64,000 nucleotides of DNA from Spartobacteria bacterium (GTDB taxonomy: Bacteria; Verrucomicrobiota; Verrucomicrobiia; Chthoniobacterales; UBA10450): assembly GCA_003167555.1 (NCBI GenBank), contig PMSN01000023.1, forward strand, positions 1 through 64,000. The letters are read 5' to 3'. Made by a program: the position numbers and the translations under genes. Of the stretch, positions 8,864 to 16,336 are shown piece by piece (within the stretch, counting starts at the first letter, position 1; each line of letters begins with the position of its first letter). Under the pieces are notes generated by a model. That model worked only from the letters and a program-made list of their open reading frames with translations. It ran no database searches and was not told where the DNA came from.

Positions 8864-9796
8864 ATGAATGACAATGTTTATCTCTACAGCGTCAACGCCG
8901 GTACACCGCCGCAGTTGGCGCTGGATCACCTAGCGGCCATCCCGGTTGCCGGACTTTTTAAGGGGAGTTACACGGCATTTGCCGTCCTCACCTTTGGAGA
9001 CGCGACCTATGTGGCAGGCTATGCGAAGGCCGATGGTAACCTAGATTTCTACCGCTTCTCTGAAGGGGCGCCGTGGCTCGATTACGCCGCCGGCACTACC
9101 GTCGGAGCGGGATGGGATCAGATTGATTTTCTTTCCCTGGCCAACACGCCGTATGCCCTGCTTTACCGAAGCGACAATGGCAACTTTGTCTTTGTGTCGG
9201 TGACTGAGCGATTGGATGCGGGATCGCGCTACGCGTACTCCCGGAGGCATGCTCCCGCAGCCACCAAGGGCTTTAGCATGGTAAAGCCCTTCGTACTGGG
9301 CGGCGGGATCGTGATAATGGCCTACTCGTACGATTCCGGTGCAATGTGCATGTATGGCTTGAGCGCGGTGGCCAGCTCACCGTCGGGGGTCGCGCCGCTC
9401 CTCGTTCGCGTTCTGGAAGATTTTACTTGGGCGAAGGGTTGGACGCGTTTTGCTTTCTTCCAGCTCGGGGCCGGGAACTTTTTTTTGAAGACCAATGTGC
9501 TGTACCCGAACGTGAACATCGACCATGTCCGGGACGACCCGGCGACGGGAACGTCGGAGATCGCCACGAACATGGATCTGCCTGACGCGATGCAATTGCA
9601 GATCGTCGCCCCTTTTAAGCGTGACAACGGTGACCCACATTTCCTGGCTTACCGAGGCGACGGCGCGACGAATCTTTACCGGATCCATAGCGATTGCCAA
9701 GGGTGGACAAAATTAGGTGCCACGAACCTCCCGGTAGCGGCCACCACGATCCTGTTTCCGAGTACGACTGCTGGCCAACGGTGCCTGGTCATTTGA
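8864..9796 (+). CDS. Predicted beta-propeller (lectin-like) protein, cargo gene 2
   Basis: The 310-residue protein has no signal peptide. It shows degenerate ~45-55-residue repeats with a recurring pattern of aromatic-hydrophobic strand, short turn, then Y/L-Y-R and a D/N-G-N step. Examples are KADGNLDFYRFSEGAPW, ALLYRSDNGNFVFVSV, MAYSYDSGAMCMYGL and FLAYRGDGATNLYRI. Such repeats are typical of five- to seven-bladed propellers of the fucose-binding or tectonin-like lectin type. The gene begins 75 bp after cargo gene 1 and ends 11 bp before the flavoprotein gene, so it is probably co-transcribed. A binding or scaffold role for the neighbouring oxidoreductase is inference. Confidence 0.6.
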   Translation: MNDNVYLYSVNAGTPPQLALDHLAAIPVAGLFKGSYTAFAVLTFGDATYVAGYAKADGNLDFYRFSEGAPWLDYAAGTTVGAGWDQIDFLSLANTPYALLYRSDNGNFVFVSVTERLDAGSRYAYSRRHAPAATKGFSMVKPFVLGGGIVIMAYSYDSGAMCMYGLSAVASSPSGVAPLLVRVLEDFTWAKGWTRFAFFQLGAGNFFLKTNVLYPNVNIDHVRDDPATGTSEIATNMDLPDAMQLQIVAPFKRDNGDPHFLAYRGDGATNLYRIHSDCQGWTKLGATNLPVAATTILFPSTTAGQRCLVI

Positions 9797-9807
9797 ACGT
9801 CCATAAT

Positions 9808-11247
9808 ATGGACGGCCCGATCATTTCATCCCTTGCCACGCCGCTGGCCGCCATCGCGACTGAGTCTGCTAGGCAACCGCTCGATGCGGTCGTGATTGGC
9901 GCAGGCAGTGCGGGCATTACGACGGCACGGACATTAGTGGAACAAGGCAAGCGCGTGGGGCTGATCGAGACCGGTCCCCTCGGCCTGCTCACCCATATTC
10001 AGAGCACGGACTTGAGGTTTGACCCGAATCTTGTCCGGACAGTCCAGCAGGGATTCCAATACAGTCCACTCAGCGCGGATGGATCGCCATTCGGTGCATT
10101 GATTGCGTGCGTCGGCGGGCGGGGAATGTTTTGGAACGGCGCGGCGCCGAGATTCAAAGCCGCCGATTTTGATGGGTGGCCATTTGGCCTTGGCGACCTT
10201 GAGCCTTACTACACTTGGGCGGAGGGGCAATTCCGCGTCACCCGGGCGTATGGGAATGGCCGCTTGGGCCAGGAGGTTTGCCGGCGACTCCGGGACAAGG
10301 GGATTCCCGCCGAGCCTGGACCATTCGCTGTGGACGATCATTACACCGCCGATGGTTGGCTCGCAGGCACGATTGGCAATTCGCTGGCGCCGCTGCTGCG
10401 GACCACGCTACTCACGTCGCCCACTCGGCAATTGGTCTTGGCGGTACGCAGCTTTGCCGCGAAAGTGCTGCTTGAGCAAGGACATGTTCGAGGCGTTCAA
10501 GCCATCGATCTTGAGACTGGCACCTCTTACGAATTATTCGCGCGGTCTGTAGTCCTCGCCGGAGGAGCGTTTGAATCGGTTAGGCTCGCTATGGCCTCGG
10601 GGGTGCCCGATCCCAATGGGCTCATCGGTCGCTTTATATCCGATCATATCTTTATTCGTGCATATTATCCTATCGATGATGGTCTTTACGACCCGGCTCA
10701 ACCGGAAGTTGCCGTGACATGGGTTCCCGCGGGGGATGGACGCCAGTATCAACTCGAAATCCACCTGCCGGCGGACAATCTTTTTCTCCTCAAGGAATCG
10801 ACTGTTTGGAAGCCGGATACGAGTGCCTACTATGCCGCGATGGTAAGGAGTTTTGCTCCGGTTCAACCGAGGCGCGATAACTATCTTGAGTTACTGCCCG
10901 GAAACGCGCCTGGAAAATTCCGAGTGCACCTGAGTCTGGATGCCGACGACCAACGTCTTAAGCAAACCCAAATTGCTGCTTTGGAGCAGGTACGAATCGC
11001 CCTCGGTGCACAGTCCGCGCCGATCCAGGAAATGCCCCAAGGGGCGAGCCATCATGAAGCGGGTGGACTGTGTCTTGGAAACGACCCCAAGAGCTCGGTC
11101 GCGGACCCGTTCGGGCGTATTCGTGGTCTTTCGGGACTCCTTGCCTTCGATTCCGCAACCTGGCCCGATGTCTCTCCCGCCAATCCCCACTTGACTATCG
11201 TAGCCGTAGCAAGACGCCAAGCCCTTCAACTAGCATCCGACCTTTAG
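9808..11247 (+). CDS. GMC-family FAD-dependent oxidoreductase, cargo gene 3
   Basis: ATG 9808 gives 479 residues starting MDGPIISSL. An earlier in-frame start at 9694 would overlap gene 2 by 100 bp. The FAD dinucleotide motif VIGAGSAGITTARTL is near residue 30, followed by the acidic ribose contact in VGLIETG. The GGRGMFWNGAAPRF and WPFGLGDLEPYY segments match the GMC/pyranose-oxidase-like pattern. The C-terminal signature includes SHHEAGG and NPHLTIVAVARRQAL, containing the His residues expected at the active site. Known members oxidise alcohols or sugars with O2 or another acceptor. No signal peptide is seen. Tight spacing on both sides (11 and 8 bp) indicates one transcript. Confidence 0.85.
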   Translation: MDGPIISSLATPLAAIATESARQPLDAVVIGAGSAGITTARTLVEQGKRVGLIETGPLGLLTHIQSTDLRFDPNLVRTVQQGFQYSPLSADGSPFGALIACVGGRGMFWNGAAPRFKAADFDGWPFGLGDLEPYYTWAEGQFRVTRAYGNGRLGQEVCRRLRDKGIPAEPGPFAVDDHYTADGWLAGTIGNSLAPLLRTTLLTSPTRQLVLAVRSFAAKVLLEQGHVRGVQAIDLETGTSYELFARSVVLAGGAFESVRLAMASGVPDPNGLIGRFISDHIFIRAYYPIDDGLYDPAQPEVAVTWVPAGDGRQYQLEIHLPADNLFLLKESTVWKPDTSAYYAAMVRSFAPVQPRRDNYLELLPGNAPGKFRVHLSLDADDQRLKQTQIAALEQVRIALGAQSAPIQEMPQGASHHEAGGLCLGNDPKSSVADPFGRIRGLSGLLAFDSATWPDVSPANPHLTIVAVARRQALQLASDL

Positions 11248-11255
11248 GTTTTTCC

Positions 11256-12017
11256 ATGAATTCAAGCACCGTTTCGTACGCTATTCAGGCCGAGGCAATC
11301 CGCGTTTTTTGTGGATTTCGGAATCCTAATCTGAGTGAAGCCCAGTTTTTCACTCAACTCGGTCAAACATTTATGCCGGGCACGCCATATATGCTGCAAC
11401 CTTTGGGGTTGGCAGCTTATCTGCCGGGGGTTCTCTCGAATCCAGCTGCCAACTTGCCGCAGGAGTTTGCCTTGATCTGCTATGCATCGCCGGAAGTGTG
11501 GGACAAAGCCATGCACAGCACATTGCGCGGGCGCGTGTATAACCAGACACATGGCGGGGTCTATGCCATGCCACCTTCTGGAGCGTCGTTCCCGGCATTT
11601 GTCGAAAACCTTCCAGGAACTGCTGTGGATCCGTATTACCTCTTTCAACAGGCAACCGATTGGCAGGTAGGTGGCAGCAAAGTAGCGGTCGCTGGCAAGC
11701 TTAAAGTTGGGCAGAGTGGCGTGGACTTCCGCACAGAGTTGCGTAGCGCGCTACTCAATCAACGTTCAAAACTCGAGGGTGCGGGAATTGGCCAGGTCGT
11801 CACTGTCGCGCGGGATGACTTCGCGGTGATTTGGTTCCACTCTTTAAGCGGCGATCTGCAGCTCGATACAGATTTTCTGTCAGGCGTATTGAGCGTGCCG
11901 ACTGTGCTCGAAAACCAGCGCGTCGTATGCGTGGATGAGCCACCGATCCTCAACATTACCAAGAGCAGCGCGTACAACTTCATTTTTCTGCGCGAATCAA
12001 AATACTTTCTCCGCTAA
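11256..12017 (+). CDS. Unrecognised protein, cargo gene 4
   Basis: ATG 11256 lies 8 bp after the oxidoreductase stop and gives 253 residues. I do not recognise a family. Two halves are visible. Residues ~1-120 have short strands and helices (FALICYASPEVWDKAMHSTL) reminiscent of small alpha/beta-barrel folds. Residues ~125-253 include QVVTVARDDFAVIWFHSL and end in YNFIFLRESKYFLR. There is no signal peptide, membrane helix or obvious catalytic motif. Its position as the last gene of a tightly packed operon suggests it works with the phosphorylase-like protein, the propeller and the flavoprotein. Longer upstream in-frame starts would overlap the oxidoreductase gene and are not needed. Confidence 0.65.
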   Translation: MNSSTVSYAIQAEAIRVFCGFRNPNLSEAQFFTQLGQTFMPGTPYMLQPLGLAAYLPGVLSNPAANLPQEFALICYASPEVWDKAMHSTLRGRVYNQTHGGVYAMPPSGASFPAFVENLPGTAVDPYYLFQQATDWQVGGSKVAVAGKLKVGQSGVDFRTELRSALLNQRSKLEGAGIGQVVTVARDDFAVIWFHSLSGDLQLDTDFLSGVLSVPTVLENQRVVCVDEPPILNITKSSAYNFIFLRESKYFLR

Positions 12018-12029
12018 CTGTAAGCTCGT

Positions 12030-12122
12030 CGAGTGATACCAGAGCGTTATCAGCAACTCGAGAATGGCGAGAACGGTGTTGTATTGCGCATTCACATTCA
12101 AGAGGCGCACTCGACCGAATGA
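12030..12122 (+). pseudogene. Orphan 3' tail of a homologue of the 6747-7094 gene; right copy of the cargo-flanking repeat
   Basis: The frame starting at CGA 12030 reads RVIPERYQQLENGENGVVLR and ends with a TGA at 12120-12122. It matches the C-terminus of the 115-residue gene at 6747 (offset 5019 bp). An in-frame TAA at 12021 lies just upstream and there is no start codon, so it is a gene tail without a body. Divergence is about 17% at DNA level and the last residues differ (HSTE instead of K). The duplication is therefore old, or was made by recombination between related elements. Confidence 0.75.
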
Positions 12123-12165
12123 AAAATTGGTTTGTACGAAACATTCGCGTGATTATTATCCTGCC

Positions 12166-12510
12166 ATGAAAGCGCTCGCGTGCCCGCACTGCCAAACGCC
12201 AGTTTCGGACGGCGCGCGAGTGTGTTCCGGCTGCGGAGCCGAAGTCGTGCGCGGCGCCACACGCCGAGAACGTTTTTTCACGGGCGCAGTTTTCGCTGTC
12301 GCAGCGTTCCTCATTCTAACGGTCGTGCTGCGAATGTTTCAAATCGAACGCGGCTCGCTGTTGCTGCCTTCGCCGAAGTCGGACGGAGCGCTCTTCATTT
12401 TTCTCGGTTTAATCGGACTGCTGGTTTTCGCTTACATCATCGGTAAGCGCGTCGCGCATTTTCTTCGTCGCTCTCAGGTCCGCTTCTACCGCGTCTATCG
12501 ACATCAATAG
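12166..12510 (+). CDS. Zinc-ribbon membrane protein of the element
   Basis: ATG 12166 gives 114 residues. An N-terminal zinc ribbon has two CxxC knuckles (ACPHCQTP near residue 6 and VCSGCGAE near residue 20). Two transmembrane helices follow at ~41-60 (AVFAVAAFLILTVVLRM) and ~78-95 (LFIFLGLIGLLVFAYIIG), and the tail is basic. The domain layout resembles zinc-ribbon domain membrane proteins of unknown function. An in-frame extension to 12064 would run into the duplicated gene tail and is rejected. Before the cargo inserted, this gene probably followed the 6747 gene directly. Confidence 0.65.
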   Translation: MKALACPHCQTPVSDGARVCSGCGAEVVRGATRRERFFTGAVFAVAAFLILTVVLRMFQIERGSLLLPSPKSDGALFIFLGLIGLLVFAYIIGKRVAHFLRRSQVRFYRVYRHQ

Positions 12511-12582
12511 CGACAAGGTTCGCAACGTTTAGCTCCGCGTACGGCGCACCGGAAGGTCGCTTGCGCTCCATAATGGCGTTGA

Positions 12583-12795
12583 ATGAAGTACTCGCAGCTC
12601 AGACGCGGTCTTTCACCTGAGGAGGCAGCCGCGTACGTGGGCAGCAAAGAATTGTTACGCCAATTTGAACTGGCGAAATGGCTAAGGCCCTTCGTTCGAG
12701 GCAATCGGCTCACGAGGTTCGACATTCGCGATTTGGATGGTTGCATTGATCGTTTGAAAGCGGGCGAACTGCTTCCAAATGCCAGAGCGGCGTGA
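12583..12795 (+). CDS. Excisionase-like MerR/HTH protein
   Basis: The 70-residue protein has a winged-helix excisionase layout: LSPEEAAAYVGSKELLRQFE forms the recognition HTH, followed by a short wing (FVRGNRLTRFDIRDLDGCID). Such proteins usually control excision direction with a tyrosine integrase. The stop codon is immediately adjacent to the stop of the convergent integrase gene (12795/12796), which supports a functional pair. It could also act as a plain DNA-binding repressor. Confidence 0.65.
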   Translation: MKYSQLRRGLSPEEAAAYVGSKELLRQFELAKWLRPFVRGNRLTRFDIRDLDGCIDRLKAGELLPNARAA

Positions 12796-13818
12796 CTACA
12801 CGCGGAAAGCTTTCATGATCTCGCGATCATCCGGCCGTAATTTCGCATAGTGCCGTTGCACGACACGAACGTCGTCCCCGAGCCAGGTTGCTATTCTGTA
12901 GATGTCGATCCCCTTACTCGCGCAAATCGATGCAAAGGAATGGCGCATGACATGCGGGGTGAGCCAGGGAACTCCTTCCGCCTTCATGAATTCGGAAAAC
13001 GCGCGCCGAAAATCGAACCGGTAGCGATGTGTTCCGTGCGTCACATCCGGCTGCAAAACGTAGGGTGAACGCAAACCGTATCGTTTAAGAAATTCAGCGA
13101 ATTGGTCCGTCAACGGAACAGTCCGCGCGTCTCGATCCTTCGGTCGAAAAGTTGCAGTTGCGCGAATTTCAACGGTGCGCCCCGGAAGATTAAACCATTC
13201 GGGCACAGCCTCCACGATTTCCAGCTTGCGCATCCCGGCGTGGAAACCGCAGAACAAGACGTAGCGAAGGTCGTCGTTCGGCGCATTTTCGATCAGTCTT
13301 TGTGCGAGATCAAAATCGGCAAATCGGGTTCTTCCTTTTCGATCGATCCGGTCGAGCTGGACATCGAGCACCGGATTGCGCCGACACAGATTTTCCTTCA
13401 CGCACCAATTGAAGAACGAACGCAGCGTGAACATATAACTTTCCGCTGTGCTTGGAGCGATGCGTGCCTTTGCCGCGTTGTAGAAAGCCTTGCACTGGTA
13501 GCCGGTCACATTGGTCGGCGGAATGTTCTTCACGCTATCCGCAAACAGATTGAGACAAGATCGTTTGCTTTCCGCGCTCATCTTGCTGTAGCGGTTCGTC
13601 TCGTATTTGTGCTTTAGGAACCGCTCGGCTTCAGCGCGAAAAGACTGCGCCGGTTGCAACTCCGGCGCATCCATGATTTCCCGCGCACGTTGGACCGCTT
13701 CAACGTAATCGCGCGTCTCAAGCGAAACCATACTCCGGCGTCCGTTTACCTGCTTCGCGAACCAATAAATATCGCCACGCAAATAAAGGCCCTTGATCCT
13801 GCCCTTGAGCATGCGCAC
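12796..13818 (-). CDS. Tyrosine recombinase (integrase)
   Basis: The 340-residue protein has an arm-binding/SAM-like N-terminal half (residues ~50-150, including PSTAESYMFTLRSFFNWCVK). The C-terminal catalytic domain shows Arg I in HAGMRKLEI, HVMRHSFAS (HxxR) and the nucleophilic Tyr in VQRHYAKL. The position usually held by a second His or Trp reads LGDDVR, so Asp replaces it; this is seen in some subfamilies. It lies about 1 kb from the tRNA-derived attachment fragment. The expected function is site-specific integration into the 3' end of tRNA-Val(GAC). It is convergent with the excisionase-like gene. Confidence 0.88.
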   Translation of the reverse strand: MRMLKGRIKGLYLRGDIYWFAKQVNGRRSMVSLETRDYVEAVQRAREIMDAPELQPAQSFRAEAERFLKHKYETNRYSKMSAESKRSCLNLFADSVKNIPPTNVTGYQCKAFYNAAKARIAPSTAESYMFTLRSFFNWCVKENLCRRNPVLDVQLDRIDRKGRTRFADFDLAQRLIENAPNDDLRYVLFCGFHAGMRKLEIVEAVPEWFNLPGRTVEIRATATFRPKDRDARTVPLTDQFAEFLKRYGLRSPYVLQPDVTHGTHRYRFDFRRAFSEFMKAEGVPWLTPHVMRHSFASICASKGIDIYRIATWLGDDVRVVQRHYAKLRPDDREIMKAFRV

Positions 13819-13972
13819 ATGCTCGGTCAGTGGCGCGAGTCAACCGCTCCAGATCAGGAGCAGCGAAGCGAATCTCCGGGTACCGCCGAGATCGCGACAA
13901 ATTTCGAGCAAGGAGTTGCGCGCTTGCGCCTGTCTTATTTCCGCATAAACCTCAGTAGGCCACTTCGCACAT

Positions 13973-14683
13973 ATGTCTGATATCGCCCAACAAATCGAGC
14001 ATCTTCGTCTCGCAGAGTTGCAGTTTCGCTTGGCTTCAGCGGTCCGCCTCGCCTCGACATTCAAAACACAACCGCGCGACCTTCCGATTGAATGGTCGCA
14101 TGGGAAACACAGCGTACGATACGACGAGATTGCGCTTTCGGAAGATGACGCTGATTACGCTGCGCGGAGCCTGCATCGCTCGGCGACATTTCTAATGGCC
14201 GTTGCCATGAAGGACGCGATTCGGGTGGCGGTTCACGACCCGAAGACAGACAGCGATGCTGATGTGCGCTCTGCGTATCAGATTGCGCGGTTGATTCGGA
14301 ATGCTTTCGCGCACTCGCCTTTTGACCCTGTGTGGTCCATTGACCTTGATTGTCGCGACCGAGTGTTTGCAGTGCGTGACCTTATCAGACTGGACACTAC
14401 CGGATTGCATGACCAACGTTTCGACTGGCGTAATTATGGCGGGCCACTCGCTTTGCTTCGTCTTTCGCAGTTTGTGCGGGCCGAGATTCTCAGAGACGCA
14501 GAACCGCCGTCACCGGTGATTCCAATGCCCCGGAAAGTGTATATGCAGCAGGGTGACCTGATTCTCATGAAGGTGGATGAGATTCCTGCAGATGCAGTGC
14601 CGGTCGAGATCGAGCGGCTTCCTGACGGTGGTTTACCTCTAGGAGGAGGACATGTTCTTTATCCTGCAGGCAAGTCGAAATGA
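13973..14683 (+). CDS. Hypothetical protein with a possible HEPN RNase motif, between integrase and attachment site
   Basis: The 236-residue protein is mostly helical in residues 1-150. RLIRNAFAHSPFDPVW near residue 105 contains R-N-x3-H, the Rx4H pattern of HEPN-superfamily ribonucleases. It follows a long helix (RSLHRSATFLMAVAMKDAIR) as in that fold. Residues ~170-236 form a separate, Pro/Gly-rich region (MQQGDLILMKVDEIPADAVP), probably beta-stranded. The slot between integrase and att site is a usual place for toxin, defence or other cargo genes. The motif is short, so a non-enzymatic HEPN-like or unrelated helical protein is possible. Confidence 0.5.
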   Translation: MSDIAQQIEHLRLAELQFRLASAVRLASTFKTQPRDLPIEWSHGKHSVRYDEIALSEDDADYAARSLHRSATFLMAVAMKDAIRVAVHDPKTDSDADVRSAYQIARLIRNAFAHSPFDPVWSIDLDCRDRVFAVRDLIRLDTTGLHDQRFDWRNYGGPLALLRLSQFVRAEILRDAEPPSPVIPMPRKVYMQQGDLILMKVDEIPADAVPVEIERLPDGGLPLGGGHVLYPAGKSK

Positions 14684-14706
14684 TGGTGATTTTTCGCCCG
14701 ATTGAT

Positions 14707-14726
14707 TGTAACATTTTACTGTAACA
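14707..14726. repeat. Direct TGTAACA pair near the attachment site
   Basis: TGTAACA occurs at 14707-14713 and again at 14720-14726, 13 bp apart and about 85 bp inside the tRNA-derived end. Short direct repeats at such distance are typical arm-type binding sites of tyrosine integrases; here this is inference from position only. Confidence 0.35.
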
Positions 14727-14809
14727 CTTTGCGCGTTTTCATGGGTTCGCATGGCTTCATATGGAGTTGCCCACGAGGTAAGAAATTGCTCACGGAGGCT
14801 CTGAGCATG

Positions 14810-14854
14810 TTGACACGGTAGGGGTCACTGGTTCGAACCCAGTATCGCGCACCA
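14810..14854 (+). other. attR: 3' fragment of a tRNA-Val(GAC) gene
   Basis: The sequence reads as the 3' part of a tRNA: anticodon loop TTGACAC (anticodon GAC), 3' anticodon stem GGTAG, variable loop GGGTC, T arm ACTGG-TTCGAAC-CCAGT, 3' acceptor strand ATCGCGC, discriminator A and encoded CCA. Upstream of the loop there is no CTACC partner and no D arm or 5' acceptor strand (GCGCGAT), so it is not a complete gene. This is the expected junction left by integration into a tRNA 3' end. The reverse strand translates to the well-known spurious GFEPVTPTV peptide. Confidence 0.85.
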
Positions 14855-14943
14855 TCCCCGGCTCTCGCGATTCGGTGACGCCGCAGTAGCCGCCGCCGAC
14901 AATCTTCTCGACAAAATCACGCGAGGAATCAGACCCTGTCCCG

Positions 14944-16332
14944 ATGATCGCCCCAAATGGCGCACGCGCTCGTGCAGGTTGGCTGGCCCTGGCGAAAGTC
15001 TTCGCGGCGCTGGCGTTGTTTGCAACGCAAGGTTGCAATAGGTCCCGCCAGGACGCGCATAGCCGCGAAGTCGCGGATCGCGTGCGGACGGAATTTCTGC
15101 ACGCCTGGAATAACTATGAGCGCTATGCCTGGGGACACGACGCGCTAAAGCCGTTGAGCAAAACGCACCACGATTGGTATGGGCAGTCGCTCCTCATGAC
15201 GCCGGTCGACGCACTCGACACGCTTATTCTGATGAAGCTTGATCCCGAGGCGGACAAGGCGCGGGTTCTTATCACGAGCGAGCTTTCTTTCGACCGCGAT
15301 ATTTACGTCAAGAACTTCGAGATAACGATCCGGCTGCTCGGCGGCTTGCTTTCGGGCTATCAACTCACCGGGGACAAGCGTCTCCTGGGCTTGGCGGAAG
15401 ACTTGGGCAACAGACTCCTTCCCGCTTTCAACTCGCCGACCGGACTTCCTTACGTCTACGTCAATCTTCGCACCGGCCAGGTGCGCGATCCCCTGTCGAA
15501 TCCGGCTGAAACCGGCACGCTCCTCCTCGAGTTCGGCACGCTGAGTAAGCTGACAAGCGAGCCAGTTTTCTACGAGAAAGCGAAACGGGCACTGGTCGAG
15601 ACCTACAAGCGTCGCTCGCCGCTGGGTCTCGTGGGATCGAGCATCAACGTTGAGACCGGCGCGTGGACCGATAACGACAGTCACATCAGCGGCGGAATCG
15701 ATTCTTACTACGAATACCTCTGGAAGTGCTGGCTCTTGTTCGGCGACAAAGATTGCCTCGAGATGTGGAACGCGAGCATCCCCGCCATCAACAAATACCT
15801 CGCCGACGACAGCGGCAGCGGCCTTTGGTACGGCCACGCCGATATGCTGACGGGCAAGCGCACAGAAACCACCTACGGCGCACTCGACGCATTCTTCCCG
15901 GCGGTGCTCGCACTTTCCGGCGACCTGCCCCGCGCGCGCCGGTTGCAAGCGTCCTCCTTCAAGATGTGGAACCTGCACGGGATCGAGCCTGAAGTGATCG
16001 ATTACAAGACGATGCGCGTCATCGCGAAGACCTATCACCTGCGACCGGAGATTATTGAATCGACCTACTACCTCTATCACTACACAAAGGACCGGGAGTA
16101 TCGGCAGATGGGCGAGACGATCTTCAATGACTTCGTCAAATATTGCCGCACGGACGCCGGTTACGCGGCGCTTTCCGACATCGTCACCAAAGAACAGCGC
16201 GACGAGATGGAGAGCTTCGCCCTCGCCGAGACGTTCAAATACTTCTACCTCCTCTTCGCGCCGCCGGAGACACTGGAGTTCGACAAGATTGTTTTTAACA
16301 CGGAAGCGCATCCGCTTCGCCGCACCTGGTAA
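14944..16332 (+). CDS. GH47 alpha-1,2-mannosidase, predicted lipoprotein
   Basis: The 462-residue protein has an N-terminal signal with a lipobox-like cysteine (FATQGC, Cys ~31). Class I mannosidase signatures follow in order: VDALDTLILM, AETGTLLLEFGTLSKLT, GIDSYYEYLWK, LRPEIIESTYYLY, and the calcium-binding Thr motif NTEAHPL near the C-terminus. GH47 enzymes remove alpha-1,2-linked mannose with inversion and need Ca2+. The family is mostly eukaryotic but has bacterial members. The gene is the first of a co-directional series with GH92, a sugar permease and a ROK kinase (5-bp gap, then a 4-bp overlap, then a 3-bp gap). The tRNA-derived element end lies 90 bp upstream, so integration may have changed its promoter. 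Confidence 0.9.
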   Translation: MIAPNGARARAGWLALAKVFAALALFATQGCNRSRQDAHSREVADRVRTEFLHAWNNYERYAWGHDALKPLSKTHHDWYGQSLLMTPVDALDTLILMKLDPEADKARVLITSELSFDRDIYVKNFEITIRLLGGLLSGYQLTGDKRLLGLAEDLGNRLLPAFNSPTGLPYVYVNLRTGQVRDPLSNPAETGTLLLEFGTLSKLTSEPVFYEKAKRALVETYKRRSPLGLVGSSINVETGAWTDNDSHISGGIDSYYEYLWKCWLLFGDKDCLEMWNASIPAINKYLADDSGSGLWYGHADMLTGKRTETTYGALDAFFPAVLALSGDLPRARRLQASSFKMWNLHGIEPEVIDYKTMRVIAKTYHLRPEIIESTYYLYHYTKDREYRQMGETIFNDFVKYCRTDAGYAALSDIVTKEQRDEMESFALAETFKYFYLLFAPPETLEFDKIVFNTEAHPLRRTW

Positions 16333-16336
16333 CGCT

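Larger units (their letters stand above)
1..14854. mobile_element. Right-hand part of an integrated mobilizable element (MOBF relaxase, tyrosine integrase, tRNA-Val attachment site)
   Basis: The block contains a coupling ATPase, a ParA-like ATPase, a TrwC/TraI-like relaxase-helicase, an excisionase-like protein and a tyrosine recombinase. It ends exactly where a 3' tRNA fragment (14810-14854) lacks its 5' half. Known integrative elements that use tRNA genes duplicate the 3' end of the tRNA, so the fragment is read as attR and the intact tRNA-Val plus attL are expected left of position 1. No VirB-type secretion genes are visible here, so within the window it is a mobilizable rather than a self-transmissible element; the missing left part could change that. 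The left boundary is not in the window. Confidence 0.75.

Noticed and set aside
14810-14854. Complete tRNA gene
   Set aside because: The 5' acceptor strand, D arm and 5' anticodon stem are absent upstream, so only the 3' half is present.
14790-15038. Minus-strand 82-codon frame containing GFEPVTPTV
   Set aside because: It is the reverse translation of the tRNA 3' fragment, a well-known spurious peptide, and it overlaps the GH47 start.
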